This document shows positions 1 through 9,865 of a stretch of 64,000 nt of DNA, in pieces. The DNA comes from Saccharum officinarum (lineage: Eukaryota; Streptophyta; Magnoliopsida; Poales; Poaceae), in contig CM036160.1 of assembly GCA_020631735.1 (NCBI GenBank), positions 110,295,860 through 110,359,859 on the forward strand. Direction: 5' to 3'. A program made the position numbers and the translations under genes. Below the pieces are notes generated by a model that was given only the letters and a program-made list of their open reading frames with translations, searched no databases and was not told where the DNA came from. How positions within the stretch are numbered: the first letter of the stretch is position 1; each line of letters opens with the position of its first letter.

Positions 1-188
1 CATCTCCACATGCTTGATCACCTTGATCATCATTTTATGTGCATCTCCACCTCTTGTGATCTTGTGGCCATCACTTCATGCCACATGCTCCTTCGTCACG
101 TGTGTTGCTTATCCTAACTCATTCCACTTGATACAATAGCATTAGCAACTTGGTGCCATTAATTACCAAAACGAAACTTGGGCTTTCA
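1..188 (-). mobile_element. LTR end fragment, inverted relative to next LTR
   Basis: The stretch ends in GGGCTTTCA at 188. Its reverse complement starts TGAAAGCCC and then resembles the first 40 or so bases of the LTR that starts at 300. I read it as the 5' end of a related LTR on the minus strand whose remainder lies outside the window. No TSD can be tested because only one end is present. Confidence 0.45.
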
Positions 189-299
189 GGGATGCACATA
201 GCATGAGGCGGGTCCGCTGCGATCGTGCGAGGTGCGAGTGCAGGGGCGCACGACGGAGGCAGTCCATCCCTCGCGGACCGACACCGCTGCCCCCCTCCC
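189..299. repeat. Left edge of duplicated block A
   Basis: This GC-rich segment, together with 2371-2432 on the other side of the solo LTR, resembles about 31,080-31,340. Shared pieces include GTGCAGGGGCGCACGAC and the stretch around GGAGATCAAGCAGAG. It is the leftmost point where I can align block A with block B. No gene is visible. Confidence 0.45.
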
Positions 300-2370
300 T
301 GAAAGTCCTATGTTTGGTGTTGGTAATTAGTGACAATATCTAGTACTAACCACATAGCAAAGACATGCGTGTAGCTATAATGTGGTTGGTGCAATGACAT
401 GGTGAAGCAAGGATCAAGCAATGGTGATGTGATCAAGTGCTTGCCATGATGGAGTTGGATGAAGGTGCAAAGCCAAATCATGGAGCTCAAGGCAAAGGTA
501 TATGATAGGGTTTTCCATTTTACATCCAAGACACCATAGAGGGTGTGGATGGCTTAGAATCGATAGCCGTACTATAAAGAGGGGAATTTCCGGGGCTATT
601 GATCACTTAAGTGCCACTAGATGAGGATTCATTTGCATATGCATTTAGATCTAGTGGAGAGCTAACGTAACGCCTTGAAAGATGATTGTGAAAATGCTAA
701 CACACATGCACATAGTGATGTATACTTGGTGATGTTAGCATATTTGCGAAGGCGGTGGAGTTTGAGTGGTAGAGATGCGTTCGGTGCTTTTTGTGAAAGT
801 GAAACGCCTATTTTCCACTACGCCGGTGGTGGAGATTTTCTCTAAGTCATCATGGATAGAAACGCAGGGGAACGGAGATCACTGGTAGTGATCGGACGCG
901 GTCACGGTATGACCAGATGCGTCCGGTCAGTGGCAGAGCAGCGCGCGGCGCGGGTGCGGTCAGTTCGACTGCCGCGTCCGATTGATCGCGGGGCCAGCAT
1001 GTCCAGTCAAACACACGGTGAGGCAACAAGGCGCACAGGGTTGATTGGACGTTGGGCGCGTTCGGTCAGTCGCGATCGGGCGCGTCCGATCGCGAAAAAC
1101 CCTCTCTGGACCCTTTCTGTACTCGGAGCGGACGCCTTGTGCAACGCGTCCGATCAGTTCAAGCAGCGCGTTCGGTCGCGTGGTCTGCAACGTGAATCAG
1201 TGGCGACCGGACGCCGAGGCGCGTCCGATCAGTTTGATCGGCGTGTCTGGTCACTCTAGTGCGTGAACGAGTTCATTTAAGTGAATGTTACGATCGAACG
1301 AACGAAATTCAAAAGAAGACACATGGCGTTCATCGAGGAGGTCGCGGTGGAGCGACCGGACGCTGTGCGCGTCCGGTCAGGCCGGACCAGCGCGTCCGCT
1401 CACCCCGAGTGTGGCTGTTTTATGAGCCAACGACTCTGTTCTTTTGGGGGTTCCTATAAATACTTGTTGGCTGGCTCCTAGAGGTCTCTCTTGAACATTT
1501 TGATTCTCTAACATCCTCTTGAGCTGAGCACATCCCCTCCCACTCATCTCCCTTGCCTGATTGCCTAATCAAAGTGAGATTGAGTGATCTCAAGTGCATT
1601 TGCTTGTGAGTTTGCATCTAGTTGGCACTTGGGTGTTCTTTTGCTGCGGGATTCTTGTTTCTCTTGGTGGTTGCCGTCACCTAGACGGCTTGGAGCAGCG
1701 GTGGAGGTTCGGCACGTGTTGGTGATTGTTCATGGTCGGCTCTGATGAGCTTGTTGTGAGGGGTTGTTGTGGTTCCCCGGCGGAGCGCCGAATTCCAACT
1801 CTAGTGGATTGCTCGTGTTGAAACTTCTCACCATTTGGTAGGTTCTTGTGGTGCCTTTTGAGAGGCTCGATGTGTAATACTGATTAGCCACCGAACCATA
1901 TGGTGTAGGGGGACACAACGGGGACTAGCGTGCTGGCAAACACGTGAACCTCGGGATAAATCATTGGTCTTCACTTCTTAATTATGATTGATTCATCCCT
2001 GTGTTTTGGTAATCTTGAATATCATCTATTGAAATCATTGATTGGTTGGCTTTATTCATCGCCCCTCGGTGAAATCACTTCTATACCTACTCTTACATTA
2101 CTTGTGTTACTATCTTGTTGTAGTTCAGCTTTGCTTAGTTGCTTTGTTAGCTTGAGTAGTGTAACTTCTTCAATTGTTACTCTCGCGGTCTAAACTTGTG
2201 TGGTTGTGTGAACCATACTAGAATTGTTAATTGGATAGGTGGCTTGCATCACTTCCCTAGGCTAGGAAAAACTCACATCTCGCCATTTGATATACTAATC
2301 AACTTGTCTAGCACATTTTGTAGAAAATTTTATTAGGCTATTCACCCCCTCTAGCCATCAAGACCTTTCA
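300..2370 (+). mobile_element. Solo LTR with 5-bp TSD (CTCCC)
   Basis: The LTR runs from TGAAAGTCC to GACCTTTCA (TG...CA, 2071 bp). It is flanked by perfect CTCCC duplications at 295-299 and 2371-2375. No primer-binding site, gag or pol lies inside, so it is a solo LTR. A TATA-like CTATAAATAC near 1455 is on the plus strand. About 880-1400 holds many copies of a short CGCGTCCGATC/CGGTCAG motif. Superfamily (copia or gypsy) is not decidable from the LTR alone. Confidence 0.85.
880..1400. repeat. Cluster of CGCGTCCGATCAG-like motifs in the solo LTR
   Basis: Variants of GCGTCCGATC, GCGTCCGGTCA and their inverse recur through this part of the LTR upstream of the TATA-like box. Short ORFs read here are by-products of the repeat and start no recognisable protein. 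Position upstream of the presumed transcription start suggests an enhancer-like or silencing-target array; that is inference. Confidence 0.5.
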
Positions 2371-2432
2371 CTCCCGCAGTCACAGCATGATGACGGAGAT
2401 CAAGCAGAGCTTCACGAGCGGTCCATGAGCAC

Positions 2433-4195
2433 CACACTCCGGATCCACACAACACGTATGGACGTATGTGCGGAATCGAAATCGGCATGCGTGCTGTCGC
2501 CGCTTCGTCGTCGTTGACGGTAGTTATTGTTCATTTTAAATCATCGATAAAACATGAAAAAGAGCATATATCAACCTCCAACATAGAATTAGGGTTTAAA
2601 CTAACAGAATTCCACATGTTTTGGTGAATCTGTGTTTCTGCAGGGGTTTATCAGGAAAAGGAGGCAAGATATCAAGAACGTCGGGCTAAAAAGCATATTC
2701 CACCGCGAAACCAAGTTGAGAAGGATCTAGAAGACATAGGAAGATGACCCGCCGAAGGAGGGCCCACCTGGCATTGAGCTAGCTGACCTAGGGGCCCACC
2801 TGTCAGCCTCGGCCTCCTACGTTGATTCCTCCACCGCCTTACGGTTTGCATCTTCGCCGTTGATCAAGGTCGGTTTGATCCGAGAGTTTTGGTTTATCCT
2901 ACCGGCCTATATAAGCAAGCCCTACCCCTCCCCTGGAGAGGGGAGCCATTAATCCAAGGAGTCAGAAGATCAAGAGGATCTCTTTTCCACCAGAGAATTA
3001 GATTAATTATTCAAAGTTTTAGTATAGGCTAGCTAGCAAGGTTTTCGTAGAGTTCTGGCTCCTGCTCAGAATTATGGATTCATCGTCATCTAGAGGCTGG
3101 TATAGCAATTGTATTTTCTCTTGTTATGACTTTATTCTATTTCAATACTATGTTTCTATTTATTATGTTCCTGGTTTGCTCTACTAGTATATATGATATA
3201 GTCATGATCGATAATGAGTTTATGCATGAGATCGCAAAGCGCTTAATTCAGTACTCGAGTGAGCTAAGTGGTCAACATTATGTAAGCATGGTGCTTAGAT
3301 ATTGTTTGCCTGTGAATGCACTCTATATGCCGGGTTATGTGGTAGATCGCGGATGTGACACTCCCGTTAAGTCCTTTATAGTCCATTCCCTGTACGTAGA
3401 ATAAGTAGAACCTGGTTGCGAAGGAAGTCTTGCTCTGTTCTTGATTTTCTTTAGTAATGTTCCTTATGCATAGATGAAGAGTCATTATACTATACATGAT
3501 TGTATATGTGTTAGGGTGTACAAAAGACTTAGTAAATAAGAAATGACAGAAGAATTAAATCTCTTAACTAATCTTCTGTCTAGTCTTATTATAACAATGA
3601 GTAATCTATCTCTATCTCCAGATGTTATCAATGTTTACACTTATCATTTATTTATTATTGGCTTACCCTGTTAGAGTATGTGCTATGTGATTGATTCTAT
3701 CATAAGTAATGCATACTTGTTCATCATCTCTAGCTACCCCATAGCTCCTCCATGTGGTAAAATATAAATAATGATATATGGAATACTCCTGGTAAAATGC
3801 TACAATGGTATAATTATCTGTGTGCTTACGGATTCTTTCTATTCATATCTTTATATTCTTTCTAGTCACATGAAATGATAAGATAACTACTTAGTAGTAA
3901 TGCTAACAACCACTTTTAGTTTCAACACTGGGGATGACAACCTAGTACAAATAAGTTAGAGGTGTAGATAATTAGTAAATGACTAGCAAAACAAGTGTCA
4001 AGTTAATAAATACCAACAATCGTCATCCTCCCGCTATCCTATGTCCATGTCGTGCTACACGCCCACCAGGCCACCACCACCACCGGGGTCCCACAACCCC
4101 AGCATGTTCCTCGACCTCGATCATTTACTGGCTCTCGGCGCATCAAACCTAAGCCTTCACCTACGTTCTCCGTTCGTTCCTCACCTACGATCCGC
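2433..4195. mobile_element. Block-A-specific insertion, unclassified, LTR-like
   Basis: Block B reads straight from GGTCCACGAGCACCA into TGATCGACGTTGCG (about 31,320-31,345), whereas block A has about 1.76 kb between the matching points. The inserted DNA has a promoter-like CCTATATAAGC near 2905 followed by an AT-rich tail, as in many grass LTRs. I could not define termini or a TSD. No convincing protein is encoded. Confidence 0.35.
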
Positions 4196-5092
4196 GCGCG
4201 ATCGACGTTGCGTTTTGGGATGGATGGGCTGATGACATGGCAGTGTTGATAGCATAATTTGGCTGACCGAGTTTTATTCGTAAATTTGGCTTTAGCACTG
4301 GCTTGTTTATCTGTTACTTGTTAGCCGAGAAATATTTTCATTAGAACCGTTTAGTTTGTCAACAAGCTACAGTATTTTGTATTGATCTATTAGCTAATTA
4401 ATGGAAGCAGTCAGGCAGCAGGAGACAAGCAGGACAAAACAAGGGTTTGAAGTTGTTGTATTCAGACTAAGATGGCCAACAAATTAAGATTTATTAGGAA
4501 TGTTTTATTCAGATTGATTGATGCGTGCAAAACAATAGATTATTGGAGAAAACTGTAATTGAGCTGTTTATATCTAGCCATCGGATTTTTCCGGTTGATA
4601 TGACCGAACGTGTATTCCAATTTAGAATCCTCGCCGGATACAGCTTGCTGAAGACCGTGACATACCCTTATAAATACCGGGTATATGGCCGGTTGAACCC
4701 TCTAGCCAATCGACATTATTAATATATCATTTTTCAGTATTATATCTTTTCTACTTAGGACAATAGTATATGTAAAATCAAAATTTCCATTAAGGATTGG
4801 TAACGTTCATTGTTTTGCGGCGAAAAATGGTTGGTTCTCCTCCACAAAAGTGAGGAACCTCTTTTTCTAGTTTATCTTGAAAATTAGTTGCTCATCGATA
4901 TGAAAGAACGATAGTCATCATGGTATTGTGTGGTCAATTTCGCCCACCAACATGCAAGATGGTAACCAAACCTGTCTATCACAAATTGGAAACTACCGTT
5001 AGAACGTCTTCATCGACACTCTTGAAGCAGTGCACTACAGCTATGTCCCTTATTAGCTTTCTTTTCTTGGTCCACTTTTCGATAGCTACGAT
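4196..5092. repeat. Block A segment shared with 31,340-33,540
   Basis: This non-coding segment aligns with block B from the shared GATCGACGTTGCG through GTTGATAGCATAATTTGG, the ATGGAAGCAG region and TCATCGATATGAAAGAACG. Block B carries an extra 904-bp insertion (32,341-33,244) inside the same stretch. The small ORFs here are not conserved as reading frames between the copies, so I call no gene. Confidence 0.6.
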
Positions 5093-5509
5093 CAGTGGCG
5101 GAGCTTGATGGAAAAACAAGAAAGGAGCCATCAACATTAATTTACTTAATATGCATATTTATTGATTTTAATCACCAATTTAATAGTTACTTATACTCCC
5201 TCTGTCCTAAAAAACATGTAAATCTCGTTTTCCGAGAAGTCAAATATTCTTAATTTTGACTGAATATATATGACAAAATATTAATGTTCATGATACGTAA
5301 TAAGTATCATTAGATTAATTATAGAATATATTTTCATAATAAACCTAATTGAAGATATAAATGTAGATAATATCTTCTAGAAACTTAGTCAAACTTAAGA
5401 TTATGTTGACTCCTCGTAAAACGAGATTTACAAGTTTTTTGGGACGGAGGGAGTAGAAGTTTTCAATCAGGCCATGGCCCTCTTTAACCTACATTTAGCT
5501 CCGCCACTG
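5093..5509. mobile_element. Small TIR element (CAGTGGCGGAGCT) with nested Stowaway MITE
   Basis: CAGTGGCGGAGCT at 5093-5105 is repeated inverted as AGCTCCGCCACTG at 5497-5509. Block B has an uninterrupted GCTACGATAGATGAT at the corresponding place, so this is an insertion in block A. A GAT is present on each side. The TIR is hAT-like, but an 8-bp TSD is not seen, so the superfamily stays open. A MITE sits at 5196-5453. Confidence 0.6.
5196..5453. mobile_element. Stowaway-type (Tc1/mariner) MITE
   Basis: Terminal inverted repeats CTCCCTCTGTCC and GGGACGGAGGGAG enclose 258 bp and are directly flanked by TA on both sides (5194-5195 and 5454-5455). This is the usual Stowaway arrangement. It lies inside the TIR element at 5093-5509. 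Confidence 0.85.
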
Positions 5510-6058
5510 GGATAGATGACCCCGCACGCTGGTGTACGCTGCTAATGGCCAAAATGATCAGACTTCTCGGTCTCTCGGATGCCTTGGGTCGTGCGATCAT
5601 CATTCATCAAGCCACCACGCTGCAACTGAAAGAGTGATGGAACGGAACGAAGGTATGCCATCGAAAGCCAGACCGATCATCAATATTATTTACTCCCTCC
5701 GTATTGGTAACTCAAGTTTCAGTTTTATTCGTCCAACACCAGATGACTTGGTCGAGGCAGTAGACTGATCGGGCCTGTTCGCTGCAGTTTGCAGCGGCAG
5801 CCGTTCCGGACTTCCGGTTGTAGCAGCTCAATGCGCCAGCAGCATCCTCCTGCTGTACTCCCTTGGTCGTAAATAAAAGGTTTGGATCACTAGTCCAAGG
5901 AGTCCTGCTGGGCTGTTTGATCTATGGGATAAACTTTAGTCCTCTAATCTATAATAACTGATTTGCTCTTATTTGATTATTCATGCACAGCCATGCATGC
6001 TGGCGGCAAGAGGTATGGGGCGTCCAACGCCCGCCCTGAGGAAGTTTAGCCCAGTTTA
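5510..6058. other. Non-coding, nothing recognised
   Basis: This is mixed sequence with a partial CTCCCTCCGTATTGGTAACTC end near 5693, probably one terminus of a broken MITE. From about 5535 to 7755 block A has no counterpart in block B. No conserved ORF is visible. Confidence 0.4.
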
Positions 6059-6200
6059 GGGCCTCTTTGGGAGCAAAATATTTTAGCTCAGTTTTTAGTC
6101 ATTTGTTCACTTTTAGCTCTCTTGTTTTGATCCCCATGGCAAAAAAAAAGAGGGCTAAAAGTGCAGGGCTAAAGTTTTACCATGGGATCCAAACAGGGCC
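6059..6200. mobile_element. Short MITE with GGGCCT termini
   Basis: GGGCCTCTTTGG at the left and CCAAACAGGGCC at the right form imperfect terminal inverted repeats around 142 bp, with subterminal complementarity (ATTTTAGCTC against GGGCTAAAAG). TTA lies on the left flank and TAA on the right. It resembles a Tourist-type MITE, but the TSD is not clean. Confidence 0.6.
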
Positions 6201-6289
6201 TAAGTTTGTTTTTGGCCCATCAACTCTCGTTTTTATCTAATTTAAACCCAACTATAAAGCCTTCTAACTTTAGCATCTCAACTATTAAA

Positions 6290-7360
6290 ATCGTTTAATT
6301 TGAATCTGAACCATCTGAAAATCACTCAAAAACCGTCTTGGGGATCAAAATTGAACAGTTTTTTAAGTTGAGGTGCTAAAGTTAGACAGCCGCAAGAGTT
6401 AAGGGGCAAAAAAATAGACTTAATCAAGTACTTTTGTTTTTAGTTACTTACAATTTTTGTATTCTTAGATCTACTTATTGATAAATATTTATATGTATTA
6501 AAATATTTATATACCCTTTATTGAATTTTTCTTGTTTTGAATATGAATCCAAATTTATTTAAAATATAATCTAAAATTAAAATAGCAATATTTTTTTAAT
6601 TATTCAAACAAACTCGAATGAAGAAATGACCATAACCATTAGTTGATGATTTTTTATTTAAAATCATTTACGGTCCCAAAATTTTGTTTGAAGTTTTGAT
6701 ATCTTGAAATTTGATTTTCATCAAATTATTCAAACAAACTTGGATGGAGAAATTACCAAAACCAAAATTGTAGATCTTGATGAGATATACAACTTTGTAA
6801 GTGGCATATTTTTCATTTGAAATCATTTATGGTCTCAAAATTCTGTTTGAAGTTCTTATATTGTGAAATTCAATTTTTTAACTATTCAAATAAACTCGGA
6901 TGAAGAAGCTACCAACACTAAATTTGTTGATCACGAAGAAATCTACAACTTATTTGATGACTGTTTCATTTGAAAACCATTTACGACCCCCAAATTCTGT
7001 TTGAAGTTCTCATATTTTGAAATTCAAATCTTTTAAATTGTTCAAACGAACTCATATGTAAAAATAACACCCAAACCAAAATTGTAGATATCTCTGAGAA
7101 AGATTATGTTTTTTTTGAAAAATTTTGGTACCAAAGTTTAGTTTATGATAATTTAAAATTTTTTTGTTATAAAAAAATCAACAATGCGTAGATAAATATT
7201 TTAATACATATAAATGTCTATGAATAAGTAAATCCAAATATATAAAAATTTTCACAAATATCTAAAAAACTAAAGTACTTCATTAAGTCTATTTTATCCC
7301 TCAACTCTTATATTTGTCTAACTTTGGCTCTCAACTACCAAAATTGTTTAACTTTGGCGC
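6290..7360. mobile_element. Long-TIR (foldback/MULE-like) element with internal repeats
   Basis: The stretch around 6375-6515 is repeated inverted at about 7190-7330; for example AGACTTAATCAAGTACTTTT on the left matches the reverse complement of the right near 7270-7292. Between the arms are diverged direct repeats. The motif ATTCAAACAAACTCGGATG recurs near 6602, 6727, 6884 and 7038, so the unit is about 125-157 bp. No transposase is encoded. The outer limits are approximate. Confidence 0.6.
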
Positions 7361-7886
7361 CGTTGAGTTGCGAGACCCTAGCGGCGGCTACGCGTCTCAG
7401 CATTCAAAAATCATGAGCGTCATTTGATCCCCAAAGCAATTTACGAAATCATTGCAGTTCTCTGTCTCATATTAGTTCTGCTTTTCTAGATATTTTTCTT
7501 CCAAATTTCACTGGCGGTTTACAAACTTTTCTTTGCTGGTGTAAAAGAAAATAGTACTTCTTTTATATATGTTTATTTATTTATTTATGCACATGCACGT
7601 ACAATCAATCACTAGCTAGTTTTCAGTGATATAATCATTTTTGTTGCTGCCCAACCTAGTCCTAGAAGAGCATGTACATTACTACACGTTAATGGTCTGT
7701 CTCATGCATTGTCACAGAGAGATGAGAGAGAAAGTAATTGTTTCGGAAAACAACAGTCTTCATCAGCTAAAATTTAGTAGCGGATCAATTACCCTACAAC
7801 TGAAAAAAAAAACTGCGCTGGATTGTAGCTGCATGCGAGTCTAGTAAAGTCCGATGCTCGTGCAGGCGACCGGAAACGAGAGATCA
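7361..7886. other. Non-coding; duplicated block A resumes near 7755
   Basis: No gene is visible. From about 7755 (AGCTAAAATTTAGTAG) the sequence again matches block B, first near 33,595 and then, after the large block-B nest, near 51,830-51,910. Confidence 0.5.
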
Positions 7887-8238
7887 GCGACTCCAACGGT
7901 TTTGCATTTTTTGTTTGGCAAAAGATAGAGTTTGCCAACTCTCAAATCAATATGGAGAGGAGAAAAAAAGTTATCTCCAACGGTTTGGCAAAATTGACTT
8001 GCCAAAATCCAAAAAAGGAAACCCGGCGGCGCGGGAGGAAAGAGCGCACACGGGAGTAACGCGTGAGACGAAATGCCAAGCCGATCGCGAGCTTGCATAT
8101 ATGCCAATCAATCTCAGGATTTTGCCAAGTTAACAAAAATGCAAAGCCCATTTGCCAAACCGTTGGATAGGAGTTTTATAAACTTTTTTTGCAAAAACAG
8201 GAATGCAAAGCCCATTTGCAAAACTATTGGAGTTGCTA
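7887..8238. mobile_element. TIR element, termini CTCCAACGGTTTTGCA
   Basis: GCGACTCCAACGGTTTTGCA at the left is matched inverted by TTGCAAAACTATTGGAGTTGC at the right. Block B lacks this piece: its GAGAGATCA runs straight into CACCGATGTCACCGCTG. About 350 bp, with repeated TTTGCCAAA motifs and no coding capacity. Superfamily not determined. Confidence 0.6.
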
Positions 8239-8559
8239 CCACTCTCACCGCTGTGCAGCTGCGCTGGCCACATCCCTGAGGTATAGATGGCCAACGGGCC
8301 GGCCTGGCCCGAAGGGGGTCAGGCCGGCACGGCACGCCGTGCCACCTGGGCCGTGCCGAGGCGGACGTCGTGCCTGTCCAACGGCCCAGGCACGCCCTGC
8401 TGGGCCGTTTTTCAAGCCGGGCTGGCCCGAGAAGCACGGCCCATCCAGCGTGCCGGGCTAGCCCAAGGCCCACAGAGAGAGGGAAGTGGAGAGCCGGAGG
8501 CAGGGCATCCACGGGAGGCCGCCGCCGCCGCTGGCGCACTTGCCCCCGAGGCAGATCCG

Positions 8560-8805
8560 ACCACCGGCGTGCTCGCCTTGGAGGTAGGGCCTCGGGAGGA
8601 GGCATGGAGGAGGCGGACTCTGCGCGCTCGCCCCCGAGGCAGATCCGGCCGCCGGCGTGCTCGCCCTGGAGGTGGGGCCTCGCGGGGAGGCATGAAGGAG
8701 GCGGACTCCGCGCGCTCACCCCCGAGCAGATCCGGTCGCCGGCGCGCTCACCATGGAGGTGGGGCCTCGCAGGGAGGTATGGAGGAGGCGGACGCCGCGC
8801 GCGGG
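8560..8805. repeat. About 97-bp GC-rich tandem repeat
   Basis: Roughly two and a half units of about 97 bp, each with GGAGGCGGACTC, GCGCGCTC and GATCCGG at matching spacing, inside the hAT-like element. Confidence 0.7.
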
Positions 8806-8915
8806 AGGTAGATCAGAGATGGCGGTCGTGCGCTTGAATCTGGCCGCGGACGTCGCGCGCGGGAGGTAGATCAGAGACGGCGGTCGCGCGCTTGAATCTG
8901 GCCGCAGACGCCGCG
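8806..8915. repeat. About 55-bp tandem repeat
   Basis: Two adjacent units share GGGAGGTAGATCAGAGA and GCTTGAATCTGGCCGC at the same offset. They follow directly after the 97-bp repeats. Confidence 0.7.
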
Positions 8916-9357
8916 TGCGGGAGGAAGACAGCGACCGCGCGGGCGGGAGACGGCGGCCGCACGTGAGGAAGACGCCGCCTCGCGCGAGGGAGAGGCGAGG
9001 GCGAAGTGCGAGCTGCAACTTCACGAGATGAGAAGGGGAGGAGCAGAGAAGGCGAGCAGAGCGACGGAGAGTGCGGCACTTTACTGGGAGGGGGCTGCAC
9101 GGGAGGGGTGAGAGAGTGGGATGGGGGAGGGAGAGTTAGGGTTAGCCTTAGCAGGCCGGGCCGCCACCGGGCCAACCCTTGCGGACCGGGCGTGCCGTGC
9201 TGCCCACCGTGCTTGATCAGCGGCCCAAGCACAGCCCTGTGTATCAGGCCGTGCTAACCCGGGTCCGCTGCTCACCGGGCCGTGCCTTGCTCGTGTCGGG
9301 CTAAAATGCCGTGCTTCGGGCCGGGCCGTCGTGCCCCGGGCTGCATGGACATTTATA

Positions 9358-9727
9358 CCCTGGGGCCTGACGTAGCTCTTGGCTTCTATTTGAAGTCTCT
9401 TCTGTCTTGGAGTAATGCCGTAATGGAATGGACCAGTCCTCTTATTGCGTGCGAATCCGGCGCAAACTGAGGTTTCAACCACGGTGAAGAATTTGGGCCG
9501 CTCTAGATTTGTTTTTCGGCTTCCGAAAGTGAAGTGCAAGCCTGGTTCTGGTCCACACGTCGGCGTGCACTGAATCTCTGAAAACTCAGCGTTTCCAGGA
9601 TAAAAGGCTCCTACAGCCGTGATCATATCCTATCTACGCTCCAGACTTTGAGGTGGTATCAAACTGCCAGCTGCTTCTTTGGAGCTCACTCATACATTAA
9701 CTGGTGAGCGGTGGTGTCGTGGTGACC
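9358..9727 (+). promoter_or_regulatory. Upstream region of gene A
   Basis: This stretch precedes the start codon of gene A and is conserved in block B (about 51,950-52,448), including GTCCACACGTCGG and CTCTGAAAACTCAGCG. A TATA-like ATAAAAG is at 9600-9606; the block B counterpart is TTAAAAG at 52,333-52,339. If it is used, transcription would start near 9630, leaving a leader of roughly 100 bp. The hAT-like element ends about 240 bp upstream of this box. Confidence 0.45.
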
Positions 9728-9865
9728 ATGGCCCCTGGCCTCCTCGCCGCTGCCGTGCTGGCCGCGGTGGCGTCGCTCGGGGCTCACGTCGCGCTCAACT
9801 GCCCCGTGCAGCCGGTGCCGTCGCCTCCGCCGCCGCTCACTCTGCCCCCCAACAACCTACTCCAG
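9728..9865 (+). CDS. Gene A exon 1
   Basis: 46 codons, phase 0, ending CTCCAG before GTAACG. It encodes the hydrophobic N-terminus and the Pro-rich linker. Confidence 0.85.

Larger units (their letters stand above)
8282..9357. mobile_element. hAT-like non-autonomous element with 8-bp TSD
   Basis: Ends TATAGATGGCC and, inverted, TATAAATGTCC enclose 1076 bp. The flanks CCCTGAGG (8274-8281) and CCCTGGGG (9358-9365) match at 7 of 8 bases. Block B shows a single CCCTGAGG at the empty site near 51,950. The GGGCCGG-rich subterminal sequence and 8-bp TSD fit hAT. The interior consists of GC-rich tandem repeats; all ORFs inside are repeat artefacts. Confidence 0.75.

Noticed and set aside
850..1260. 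ORFs of up to 135 codons in the first LTR
   Set aside because: Arg/Val/Ser-rich products of the CGCGTCCGATC motif array, with alternative frames open on both strands.
6600..7140. CRISPR-like spaced repeats
   Set aside because: Units are diverged, 125-157 bp apart, and lie inside a long-TIR transposon in eukaryotic DNA.
8114..9626. Overlapping long ORFs on both strands upstream of gene A
   Set aside because: They fall on GC-rich tandem repeats of a hAT-like element and cross its border. Neither the composition nor the block B comparison supports a gene.
9704..9727. Upstream in-frame GTG as start of gene A
   Set aside because: Plant nuclear genes start at ATG. The ATG at 9728 has an ACCATGG context and opens the hydrophobic N-terminus.
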